DNA of 33,045 nucleotides from Cyclobacteriaceae bacterium. GTDB taxonomy: Bacteria > Bacteroidota > Bacteroidia > Cytophagales > Cyclobacteriaceae. A program made the translations under genes and the position numbers. Every line of letters starts with the position of its first letter. Position 1 is the first letter of the stretch. Below the pieces are notes generated by a model that made no database searches, had not been told where the DNA came from, and saw only the letters and a list, made by a program, of their open reading frames with translations. Of the stretch, positions 9,102 to 18,093 are shown one piece after another. The DNA is taken from positions 1 through 33,045 of the forward strand of contig JANXYC010000113.1 of NCBI GenBank assembly GCA_025350305.1. The letters are read 5' to 3'.

Positions 9102-10508
9102 ATGAAAAACACGAAATACTCTATGACCAAGATCGGCTTATTCTCAACACTACTCAGCGCGACACTCTTCATAACTACCTCTTGCGGAGACTTCTTGGTT
9201 TCAAAAATTCCGAACACGCAACTAGTCTCCCAGTCGGTCTTTGAAACAGACGCATCGGCTATTTCAGCAACGGTGGGAATGTATGAGCAAATGATGGAGA
9301 ATTACAATTCGGCATTTAACGGACAGCTAACCCTGTGTGCTGGACTTTCTTCAGATGAACTGCTGAATTCTGCGGGAAACCCCACGCTTGATGAGTTTTT
9401 CACTTGTTCGATAACCACGACCAATGATCAGATAAAACAGAACTTTTGGGGTGCACTTTACAAGTACGTCTATCAGGCTAACACGATTATAGAGGGAGTA
9501 TCCAGGAGCAAGGGATTGTCGAAATCTGTTTCCTCTCAAGTTGAGGCTGAGGCGAGGTTCATACGAGCATTTTCGCACTTTTACCTGGTTAATCTCTTTG
9601 GCTCGGTTCCTTATGTTTCGAATTCCGATTACCGCCAGAATTCGGTTGCCGTACAAACGTCCTCCGATAAAGTTTTCGATGGGATCATAAGTGACCTCGT
9701 TCTTGCGCAAACCCTTATCGCCGATGATTATCCTTCCGCTGACAGGTCAAGGCCCAACAAGGCTGTTGTCACGGCTTTTTTATCGCGTGTGTATCTCTAC
9801 AATAAAAACTGGGCAGCCGCCGAAATAGAAGCATCGAAGATAATAGGGAACAATGCTTATTCTCTTCAATCTGACCTTTTGAAAGTGTTTCTTTTCGATA
9901 GTCCTGAAACATTATGGCAGATGATGCCAGTGATCCCGGAACTGAATACTGCGGAGGGTAACCGATTTGCCCAGACTAGTGGGACGCCATCTTATGCGGA
10001 AATGTCGCCGTCGCTAGTTAATGCGTTTGAGGCTGGAGACCAGCGCTTTTTGAATTGGACAAATAGCTATTCAGAATCTGGACACTCTTACACGCTGCCT
10101 TTTAAATATAAAGTGAGAACATCTTCAGAAATCACGGAGTACTATCAGGTGATAAGGCTGGCCGAGGTTTACCTTATTCGGAGCGAAGCGCGAGCGAATC
10201 AAGGAAATCTTGTTAATGCGCTCACAGATCTGGATGCTGTCAGAGTGCGTGCGGGTTTAGTTCCGGTACAAACTACAAATCCGTCTATCACACAAGCAGA
10301 CCTTTTACTGAGGATTGAGCGAGAGCGCCGAATTGAGCTCTTCTGCGAGTGGGGACACAGATGGCTTGATGTTAAACGGACCAACCGGGCTGACGCTATT
10401 CTAGGACCGCTTAAGCCATCCTCATGGAAATCGACCGCCGTTCTATATCCAATACCGGCCTCGGAAATCTTGATCAACGGCAACCTGCAGCAAAACCCAG
10501 GTTATTGA
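9102..10508 (+). CDS. SusD/RagB-family nutrient-uptake outer membrane lipoprotein
   Basis: Lipobox-like LFITTSCGDFL, SusD C-terminal motifs (RLAEVYLIRSEARANQG, RIERERRIELFCEWGHRWLDVKRT). Confidence 0.93.
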   Translation: MKNTKYSMTKIGLFSTLLSATLFITTSCGDFLVSKIPNTQLVSQSVFETDASAISATVGMYEQMMENYNSAFNGQLTLCAGLSSDELLNSAGNPTLDEFFTCSITTTNDQIKQNFWGALYKYVYQANTIIEGVSRSKGLSKSVSSQVEAEARFIRAFSHFYLVNLFGSVPYVSNSDYRQNSVAVQTSSDKVFDGIISDLVLAQTLIADDYPSADRSRPNKAVVTAFLSRVYLYNKNWAAAEIEASKIIGNNAYSLQSDLLKVFLFDSPETLWQMMPVIPELNTAEGNRFAQTSGTPSYAEMSPSLVNAFEAGDQRFLNWTNSYSESGHSYTLPFKYKVRTSSEITEYYQVIRLAEVYLIRSEARANQGNLVNALTDLDAVRVRAGLVPVQTTNPSITQADLLLRIERERRIELFCEWGHRWLDVKRTNRADAILGPLKPSSWKSTAVLYPIPASEILINGNLQQNPGY

Positions 10509-10532
10509 CCAAAAATTTTTGATAGAAAAAAG

Positions 10533-11933
10533 ATGAGGACAAGTGTACTATTATCAATGGCGATGTTGATACAACTAGCGTCTTGGGCGCAGGGAGAGCG
10601 TGCGGCTTTGGAAAAAGATAAAAGAATGCCTGAGTTCAAACTGAAGAACCTGATGCATCATAAGAAGTCTGAATTTAACAATACAGATCTTTTAGGGAAA
10701 TGCACGATTATAGATTTCTGGACGACAGGGTGCCCGGCATGCATCAGCAGTTTTCGAAAGTTCGATGCCCTTCGCAGAAAGCTAGGCGATTCTATTGAAT
10801 TCATCCTTATTGGCAAGGACTTCCTCAACAAGCAAACCATAAATGCCGCCAAGATCACTTTTCAGAAGTACAAAGAAAAGTGGAAGTTCGATTTGCCCGT
10901 TGCCTTTGATGCTGAAAAGTTTGATCGGTTCGGAGTGCCCTTTGTGCCTTACTGCATTTGGATTGACCAAAATGGAATAATTCAGGAAATCACCACAACG
11001 ACCGATGTGACTGAATCGAATGTGAGATCGTTCGTCTCAGGGAAAGCTATAAAAATATCGCTGCAGGTTGATAAGGAGGTTGCCGGGCCGTCCATGCCTT
11101 TTGACTACGACAGGCCATTGCTAATAAATGGTAACGGTGGTTATGATTCGGCATTCCTTTTCCGCTCAGTTCTTTCCAGGTGGAACAAGGAGAGTCCGCC
11201 ATATCTGCAGCCCTTCATCACGAGCATGAACACCAATAGTAAAGGTGTTCCTTACTGGGCGGGCATCGAGAAGAACAGAGTCCAAATGAATGGCGTATCT
11301 ATTAAACAGCTGATTGAACTAGCTTACGGAGATACCGTTAATCACTCTCCCGGTTGGTTAGAAGGTAGAGACGAGGAGAGTATTGATTTCAATGCTCAAT
11401 CGTCGTACGGAGAATATTGGATGGAGCCTATACTCCAGGTTGCTGACACGTTGCCCTTTACGATTGATTGGGCGATGGGAAAGAATGCGTACTCGTATAG
11501 CCTGATCATCCCTGAACGAAAAGCATCGGCTTTGCTACTCCGGCGGGCAATGCAGGATGATGTTGAAAAATATTTCGGATACGACGTATCGGTGGAGGAA
11601 AGAACGATGCCGTGCTGGAATCTGTATGCAACTGTTTCCGCTCGTACGCTACTAAGAAGCAAAAGCGAAAGGACAATTAAGATAAACCGGCCTGCCGAAA
11701 TGTTATTGTCAAACGTGCCTGTTTACCAGTTAATACGGAGTATATATGAGTATAATACAAGTCAGCCACCCATCATCGATCAAACCGGCATTAGCTATAG
11801 AATTGATATAAACCTCAGAGTTCCTCTGATGGATTTTGACGAGGTGAGAAATGCCTTGGCAAAGAATGGTCTGAGGCTTGAGAAGGGAACGAGAACCATG
11901 AAAGTAATTGTAGTACGCGACAAGATTCAGTGA
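10533..11933 (+). CDS. TlpA-like thioredoxin-fold protein with C-terminal DUF3738-like region
   Basis: CTIIDFWTTGCPACISSFRKFDAL (CPAC active site), then NRVQMNGVSIKQLIELAYG... resembling DUF3738. Confidence 0.8.
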   Translation: MRTSVLLSMAMLIQLASWAQGERAALEKDKRMPEFKLKNLMHHKKSEFNNTDLLGKCTIIDFWTTGCPACISSFRKFDALRRKLGDSIEFILIGKDFLNKQTINAAKITFQKYKEKWKFDLPVAFDAEKFDRFGVPFVPYCIWIDQNGIIQEITTTTDVTESNVRSFVSGKAIKISLQVDKEVAGPSMPFDYDRPLLINGNGGYDSAFLFRSVLSRWNKESPPYLQPFITSMNTNSKGVPYWAGIEKNRVQMNGVSIKQLIELAYGDTVNHSPGWLEGRDEESIDFNAQSSYGEYWMEPILQVADTLPFTIDWAMGKNAYSYSLIIPERKASALLLRRAMQDDVEKYFGYDVSVEERTMPCWNLYATVSARTLLRSKSERTIKINRPAEMLLSNVPVYQLIRSIYEYNTSQPPIIDQTGISYRIDINLRVPLMDFDEVRNALAKNGLRLEKGTRTMKVIVVRDKIQ

Positions 11934-11936
11934 AGA

Positions 11937-13010
11937 TTATTTCAATGAGATGCGATACCTGGTTACGTAGTGGTCCTGCAGTACGACAAGAATCGAATCG
12001 TTGAAAGCAAAACTCTTTACCTTGAAACCATTGAGGTCTGCGATGTAGAAACTACAATGGTAGTGACCCAAGGTCAAATCGTAGACATCAAATACACTTG
12101 ACGATTGAAATCGACTCAAATCCTCGCCGTCTCCTCGCAGGGCTGAATGAACGATAAACCAGCTTTTGGATAAAAATCCCTTCTTGTTCACCATGACCGG
12201 CGGGGCCGCCATTGTGCGAATTCCTTCTGAAGAGATTGTTCCGACCTTAAGATGAGCCGTTGACACGGTGTCGATGGTTTTTAGCGTACGTATAACGTGT
12301 AAATTCGTATCCAGGTGCATCATCCTGTTCCTATAGAAATAGACAAACATTAACTGAGCGGAGTATGGATCATACAATAATTGACCATCGGTGCAAAGTA
12401 TGCCGTCTATTTGTTTCTCCAAAATATCTGCCTCTCCTTCCGTTGCGGAGTGACCTAGTAGCGTTTTCTTGAAGACAGCTTTGACCTTTGTCAAATTATT
12501 GGACTTCACTATTAGCGATGTCCTTGACAAAACTGAGCCAACGGAGAGAAAATTCGGTTCCTCGACGGCATGATATGTCATTCTCGGATCTTTCAGATAT
12601 CCAGACACAAAAGCTGGTGTTATGTTTTCGAAAGCTATGATTTCCTCGCCAACGACATTAACTTGAAGTGCACGCCGTGCGAGTCGGTCACTGGGAAACT
12701 GAAGTCTTATTGGGATCGAATCCTCGAGATTCTTTGATAGTGTCAACAAGTAAGACGGGGCCACCGAATTTCCGAAATAAATTCTCTCATCTGAGAGTCC
12801 GGCTACATAGTATGAATTGTACAGGAGATCGAACCGAATTTTGTCGCGCACCACACCTTGAGCGAACGTTCTTGTAAAGCCGCCTCCAAATTCGGGGCGA
12901 GTCTTAAGTTTTAAAACAAAAAAAAGTGCACTACCGAATAGCAAGATTCCGCCGACAATTAGTCCGACAACAAGCGTTTTCATGCTTAAAAAAATCCGGC
13001 AGTCGAACAA
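11937..13010 (-). CDS. Membrane-anchored hypothetical protein, possible beta-propeller-type fold
   Basis: N-terminal TM (LVVGLIVGGILLFGSALFFVL) then beta-rich extracytoplasmic region; fold call is inference only. Confidence 0.55.
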   Translation of the reverse strand: MFDCRIFLSMKTLVVGLIVGGILLFGSALFFVLKLKTRPEFGGGFTRTFAQGVVRDKIRFDLLYNSYYVAGLSDERIYFGNSVAPSYLLTLSKNLEDSIPIRLQFPSDRLARRALQVNVVGEEIIAFENITPAFVSGYLKDPRMTYHAVEEPNFLSVGSVLSRTSLIVKSNNLTKVKAVFKKTLLGHSATEGEADILEKQIDGILCTDGQLLYDPYSAQLMFVYFYRNRMMHLDTNLHVIRTLKTIDTVSTAHLKVGTISSEGIRTMAAPPVMVNKKGFLSKSWFIVHSALRGDGEDLSRFQSSSVFDVYDLTLGHYHCSFYIADLNGFKVKSFAFNDSILVVLQDHYVTRYRISLK

Positions 13011-13039
13011 TTATTCGCAGCTGCCGGATTCGCGGAAAA

Positions 13040-13270
13040 TTAGATAGGCTTGAACCTCGTAATGTTTCCGCACGTCGCCGTCTTCACCTGAAAGCTACAG
13101 GTTACGCCTGAGGTGAGTGTGCAGTCCGTCTGGGTAATACACGAGCTCGTGTTAAGCGGATCCACCATATAAACGGTGTCAAAGTCATCCGACTTCGGAT
13201 TGAACGAGAATGCGGCGGCAGCTGCAAATAAAATTGCAAGCAGTGGGAGAAATAATCTGACTTTTTTCAT
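13040..13270 (-). CDS. DUF6520-like small exported peptide with four cysteines
   Basis: 76 aa: MKKVRLFLPLLAILFAAAAAFSFNPKSDDFDTVYMVDPLNTSSCITQTDCTLTSGVTCSFQVKTATCGNITRFKPI. Confidence 0.65.
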   Translation of the reverse strand: MKKVRLFLPLLAILFAAAAAFSFNPKSDDFDTVYMVDPLNTSSCITQTDCTLTSGVTCSFQVKTATCGNITRFKPI

Positions 13271-13327
13271 GTTGATGTTATTTGAATTTTGTCCTACTCT
13301 GTTACAGGTTTTCGGAGTTCCCTGATC

Positions 13328-13795
13328 TTATTGCAATAAAATGTTTTTAATGGTGCTGGTCTTTTTATCTGGGTTATTGTATTGTAGAAAGGTTCCCAGG
13401 ATTCCAAGAATAACGAAGACTATGTTAAAGATCAGGTGATCTCTCCAGTTTAGTTGTTGCAACACACCGCCACATGAACAAGGAATATGCTCGCCGGAAT
13501 TCATGATCAACACTATGTACGTCGTGAACATTATCATGAGACAAAGGGAGGCTAGTAACCCTGGAAGCCTTGTTTTGGGAAACACCAGAGCTATTGCAAT
13601 GAGAACCTCTATCAGTGGTACCGCGATGGCAACTAATCCAGCTATATTCGCGAGGATTGGAGACTGTCCGATTTGAATTCGGAACTTTTGAAGATCCATT
13701 AATTTACTCACTCCCGCGTAAACAAAAAGAAGAATGAAGAAAAAGACGATGATTTCTACGATGATATGGCGTTTCATTCCGTTTGAAATATTCAT
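13328..13795 (-). CDS. MauE/DoxX-type redox-associated membrane protein
   Basis: Four hydrophobic segments, YAGVSKLMDLQKFRIQIGQSPIL near the N-terminus and a GEHIPCSCGGVLQQLNWRDHLIFN motif. Confidence 0.82.
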   Translation of the reverse strand: MNISNGMKRHIIVEIIVFFFILLFVYAGVSKLMDLQKFRIQIGQSPILANIAGLVAIAVPLIEVLIAIALVFPKTRLPGLLASLCLMIMFTTYIVLIMNSGEHIPCSCGGVLQQLNWRDHLIFNIVFVILGILGTFLQYNNPDKKTSTIKNILLQ

Positions 13796-13838
13796 GTGAA
13801 TGTAATTATGTGTTTATGACTTATCGATTGTCTTGCGT

Positions 13839-14452
13839 TCAGTCCTTCTGAATCGAATGTTCAGATTTTCGCTTATCGCATGTTAAGTATCTCCTTTTTC
13901 TCTTTTTAAGGCGGCTAAGAGATTGGGGAGTAATGTTTAAATACGAAGCAATGCTTTCTTGCGGGATGATTTGTTCTATGTCCGGGTAAATATTGAGGAG
14001 AATCTCAAGTCGTGCCAACGCACTCAGTCGCTGAATATCCGATATCCTTGCCCTGCATTTCGCATAATGCCTGTTCATGATCATGTTGTACAGGTATGGT
14101 GCTTTTCAAAGAGTCGGTGCAGGCTCGCGTGACTGAGGCAAATTAGATCACTTTTCTCCATCAACTGTATCGTCTCAGTCGAGGGAGCCTGGTCATAGAA
14201 GCTTCCAGGGATGGTCATGATCTGACCCGGCTTCCAGAATGATTCAATGATTTTTTTTCCGTCTTGATGGCTGTACGACATGGCAAAGCCACTCTTGATG
14301 AAGTAAGCGTATTCCGCAATCCGTGGCGCCTCAAGCAAGACATGATTTTTTGGTAAGGAAAGAGATACCAACTCTTTTTCCAGAGAATCTTTAAAATCGT
14401 CAGACAAGGGATGGATCGCCACCAAGGATTGAAACAGGCCGGATGAACTCAT
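13839..14452 (-). pseudogene. Frameshifted Crp/Fnr-type (cyclic-nucleotide-binding) regulator, decayed copy
   Basis: ORFs 14081-14485 and 13839-14084 together align along the intact paralog at 14534-15112. A ~10-nt deletion near 14085-14105 (aagcaccata|cctgtacaac vs aagcaccgggaagctcatttcttgtatcac) breaks the frame. Confidence 0.85.
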
Positions 14453-14453
14453 A

Positions 14454-14519
14454 GGCAATATCTGTGAGCAGAGGTGATTGACCAATCTGAATACGAAATT
14501 TCTCTAACTCCATAAGCTT
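14454..14519 (-). pseudogene. Internal mauE fragment (22 codons)
   Basis: Reads KLMELEKFRIQIGQSPLLTDIA vs intact MauE KLMDLQKFRIQIGQSPILANIA (17/22 identical). Confidence 0.85.
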
Positions 14520-14533
14520 TTACTTATCGAATG

Positions 14534-15112
14534 TTAAGAGTTTTTCCTTTCTCTCTTGAGCCTACTTAAGGATTGAGGTGTAATGGATAGGTATGATGCT
14601 ATACTCTCCTGGGTGATGGCCTGCTCAATATCCGGAAACAATTTTAGCAATGTCTCAAACCGCTGTGATGCGCTAAGCAATTGAATGTCATGAATCCTTG
14701 CCCTACAGTGCAGGTAATGCTTGTTCATGATCTTGTGATACAAGAAATGAGCTTCCCGGTGCTTATCGAAGAGGCGCTGCACACCGGCGCGACTAACACA
14801 GAGTAGTTCACTTTTCTCTACGAGTTGGATGTATTCCATAGATAGGACCTGTTCAAAAAAACTATTGACAGAAGTCATAATTTGTCCGGATTTCCAAAAC
14901 GCTTCCGTCAGTTTTTTGCCTTCTCGAAAAGTATAGGACATTGCAAATCCATTTTCTATGAAGTAAACGAATTCCGCAATTCTAGGGGCCTCAAGCAAAA
15001 GGTAGTTTTTGGGGAGGGAAAGTGGGATCAATTCTTCCTCTAGCGACGCTTTAAAGTCCTCCGATATCGGGTGGATGGCTGACAGTACTTTAAATAGGGC
15101 ATCTGCATTCAT
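14534..15112 (-). CDS. Crp/Fnr-family transcriptional regulator
   Basis: cNMP-binding domain (LLLEAPRIAEFVYFIENGFAMSYTFREGKKLTEAFWKSGQIM) and C-terminal HTH (ITQESIASYLSITPQSLSRLKRE). Confidence 0.85.
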   Translation of the reverse strand: MNADALFKVLSAIHPISEDFKASLEEELIPLSLPKNYLLLEAPRIAEFVYFIENGFAMSYTFREGKKLTEAFWKSGQIMTSVNSFFEQVLSMEYIQLVEKSELLCVSRAGVQRLFDKHREAHFLYHKIMNKHYLHCRARIHDIQLLSASQRFETLLKLFPDIEQAITQESIASYLSITPQSLSRLKRERKNS

Positions 15113-15198
15113 GCTTTTAAGGGGGACTGTGAGACCGTTCCATATTACTACTCCATTTTTTCGGTCTGATCCCTATGCTGTAGAGAAAAGAAATTTTA

Positions 15199-15306
15199 TT
15201 ACTCTCTAATGGATGCCCTTTGACTGTCTTTGAAGTACGTCGTACCAAATACAACCATCACACCTGTCACCAACACCATTCTCAGCATTAATCTTAATTG
15301 TTTCAT
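15199..15306 (-). CDS. Possible 35-aa signal-peptide-like small protein or remnant
   Basis: MKQLRLMLRMVLVTGVMVVFGTTYFKDSQRASIRE; start resembles the DUF6520-like leader (MKKVRLFLPLLAILFAAAAAFSF). Confidence 0.35.
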   Translation of the reverse strand: MKQLRLMLRMVLVTGVMVVFGTTYFKDSQRASIRE

Positions 15307-15729
15307 AAATAATTTAGTTGAGGTTATTATTTAAAAACTTATTCATTCTTCCAATCGTCATTCCGAATTGCCTTGAGACAGTATGCCGTGGTGAGTTGTT
15401 TTAATTGGGCAGTCCGCCCGAAGTACACACGACAACAGCAACTCACAGGCGTTTACCTACAGTCGTTTTAAATTGATACTCCACAGGAGATCGCTAGACC
15501 ACCACTTGCTTCCAGTACGTCATCTTATTGCGTTTCAATCGAATGTCTTGTTGTGGGACAAAAAGACATGCCATCGCGCCCGTTCGAAGGAATTCGCAAG
15601 GGATGATCGTTAGAAATAAATATTTGGCACTAAATTCCACAACCGTATTCATCATTCGTAAATCGTAATTCGTAATTTGAGTGGCCAGGATGAACTATCG
15701 TTTTTGCGGGATATCCTGACTTTCTCCAA

Positions 15730-18051
15730 TTGTCCTTGCTCCATCGCAATGAAAAGCACTACTTTCATCTTCTTTTTACTCGTCCGATGAAAGACCTTTT
15801 GTCCGCTGCCGCTCAATTCATAAACACAACCTCAGGCCACATTTTTCTTACGGGCAAGGCTGGCACGGGCAAGACTACATTTTTAAAGAACCTTGAAAAT
15901 CTCACACATAAATCACATATCGTCGTCGCGCCAACGGGTATCGCTGCGTTGAATGCCGGCGGCGTCACCATCCATTCACAGTTTTTATTGCCCCCGGTTA
16001 CATTTCTGCCTGATCGTTTTCTGCCCGATGACTTTACCGACGGCGGAAAATTCATTAACCAAAATACATTGGCGCGGAAGCATCCCCTGAACAGTGCCCG
16101 TAAGCAAGTACTCCGCTCAATTGATTTACTGGTAATTGACGAAGTGAGCATGTTACGGGCCGATCTGCTTGATGCCATCGACTATCGCATGAAGGCCGCC
16201 CGCGGAAATTTCCGCCAGAGCTTTGGTGGAGTGCAGGTACTCTTCATTGGCGACCTGTACCAGTTACCGCCCGTGGTAAAAAACGAAGCGTGGGAAACCC
16301 TCCGTCGCTATTACAAGAGCGCCTGGTTTTATGAGGCGAAGGTGTTACAAGATGATTCGCTGATCTATATTGAATTGGACAAAATCTTCCGGCAGCACGA
16401 TCCTGCGTTTATCCACATCCTTAACAACCTCCGCAATAACACCCTCACCCCGGAAGATATTGACGCACTCAACAAGCATTACAAAACGACCGACGAAATC
16501 AGTAACCTTCGCGAAGTGATCGCCCTCACCACGCACAACTACAAGGCTGACGAGCTTAACCAAAAAGAACTGCGTAACCTCACAACTCCGTCACATTTTT
16601 TTGACGCCCGTATCGAAAGTGATTTTCCAGAAAGTATGTATCCCGTACCGCTGCGAATAGAGCTCAAGGAAGGCGCGCAGATCATGTTCGTACGCAACGA
16701 CAACGAAAATAAAATGTATTTCAACGGGAAACTGGCCACGGTAAAAGAGATTTCCAATAGCGATGTTTGGGTTGAAATGGCCGGTACCCACACACACTAC
16801 CAACTGAAACGCGAGCGGTGGGAAAATAAGAAATACACGGTAAACGAAGTCACACGCGACCTTGAAGATGATGTGATTGGTGCGTTTGAACAATATCCCA
16901 TCAAACTAGCCTGGGCCATCACCGTTCATAAGAGCCAGGGCCTAACATTCGACCAGGCAATTATTGACGTGGGGCAGGCCTTTGCCGATGGACAAGTGTA
17001 TGTGGCGCTATCGCGGCTGCGAACCCTGGAAGGACTAACCCTGCGCACACGCATCCATTCATCTGTCATCAGCACCGACCAGCAGGTGGTGACTTTCGCA
17101 CAAAGCAACCACCGGCCTGATCAATTGGGCGAGGTGATGAAAGAGCGGCAACTACAATTCATCCGGCAACTGCTTAACAAAACCTTCGACTTCACTATAC
17201 TCATTAAAGACATCCGCTACGTTCAAAAAGAACAAGCCGCAGAAGGTTTTACTGAAGCTACTATGAAACCCGTGCTTGAACAAATTGCAGCAGCGCTGGA
17301 AGCCGAGCACACCAACACCGAAAAGTTCAGACAGCAATTGACAGTCTTGCTTAACACCAACGACTCAGCACAGTTGGTGGAGCGGATCCGCAAAGGAAGC
17401 GCCTACTACAAAGCCCACCTTATTCAAAATATAAAGACCCTCATACACCACCTTGAAGCCATGCGGCAACGCAAGCGCGTAAAAACGTACGTGAACCAAC
17501 TCACTGAACTCGACCAGGCGATGACCAAAAAATGCGAAGAGGTGGACAAGGCCGCCTTTCTCACGGAAGGTATTTTGAACGGTCACGAAAAATTTGAGTT
17601 CAGCACCCTCACCCGGCAACGAGCAGAAGAGCGTAGCGCACTGCTCGCCGAAATCCGCAAAAAAGTGGAGACAGAAAAGCCACCCGCCCGCAAACGGAAA
17701 CCGCGCAAGGAGCGCCGGTCTGCCGACAGCCTTGGAAAATCCAAAAGTCCAGACGACCGCAGCACATACGATATCACGTTAGACCTCCTCAACAGCGGTA
17801 TGACTGCCGGGCAGATTGCCAGGGAACGCGGCCTTGTCACTGGCACCATCGAAGTTCACCTCGCCAAGGCCGTGGAGACCGGACGGGTGAGCATTTTCAA
17901 ATTTATGACCGAAGAGTCCGTCATGGAGATTATCAACGCCCGTCGCCAACTTCCCGAAGGTGCTACTTCAAAAGAACTGTATGACAGGTTGAATGGAAAA
18001 TTTGGCTACGGTCAATTACGCGCTGCCGTGGCCTATTCAAAGATAAGTTGA
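15730..18051 (+). CDS. PIF1-like ATP-dependent helicase with C-terminal HTH_40-like domain (likely start 15787)
   Basis: Walker A GKAGTGKTTFLKNL, IDLLVIDEVSML, GVQVLFIGDLYQLPPV, AWAITVHKSQGLTFDQAIIDVG; C-terminal STYDITLDLLNSGMTAGQIARERGLVTGTIEVHLAKAVETG. Confidence 0.88.
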   Translation: MSLLHRNEKHYFHLLFTRPMKDLLSAAAQFINTTSGHIFLTGKAGTGKTTFLKNLENLTHKSHIVVAPTGIAALNAGGVTIHSQFLLPPVTFLPDRFLPDDFTDGGKFINQNTLARKHPLNSARKQVLRSIDLLVIDEVSMLRADLLDAIDYRMKAARGNFRQSFGGVQVLFIGDLYQLPPVVKNEAWETLRRYYKSAWFYEAKVLQDDSLIYIELDKIFRQHDPAFIHILNNLRNNTLTPEDIDALNKHYKTTDEISNLREVIALTTHNYKADELNQKELRNLTTPSHFFDARIESDFPESMYPVPLRIELKEGAQIMFVRNDNENKMYFNGKLATVKEISNSDVWVEMAGTHTHYQLKRERWENKKYTVNEVTRDLEDDVIGAFEQYPIKLAWAITVHKSQGLTFDQAIIDVGQAFADGQVYVALSRLRTLEGLTLRTRIHSSVISTDQQVVTFAQSNHRPDQLGEVMKERQLQFIRQLLNKTFDFTILIKDIRYVQKEQAAEGFTEATMKPVLEQIAAALEAEHTNTEKFRQQLTVLLNTNDSAQLVERIRKGSAYYKAHLIQNIKTLIHHLEAMRQRKRVKTYVNQLTELDQAMTKKCEEVDKAAFLTEGILNGHEKFEFSTLTRQRAEERSALLAEIRKKVETEKPPARKRKPRKERRSADSLGKSKSPDDRSTYDITLDLLNSGMTAGQIARERGLVTGTIEVHLAKAVETGRVSIFKFMTEESVMEIINARRQLPEGATSKELYDRLNGKFGYGQLRAAVAYSKIS

Positions 18052-18093
18052 TCGATTGAATTTTATCACAACAAAGAAATCACATTAATCAAA

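Noticed and set aside
15009-15209. 66-aa plus-strand ORF antisense to the crp start
   Set aside because: Antisense to a well supported regulator, no domain signature.
15651-15679. Short repeats attcgtaa/atcgtaa/ttcgtaa upstream of the helicase gene
   Set aside because: Too short and AT-rich to call a regulatory repeat or CRISPR.
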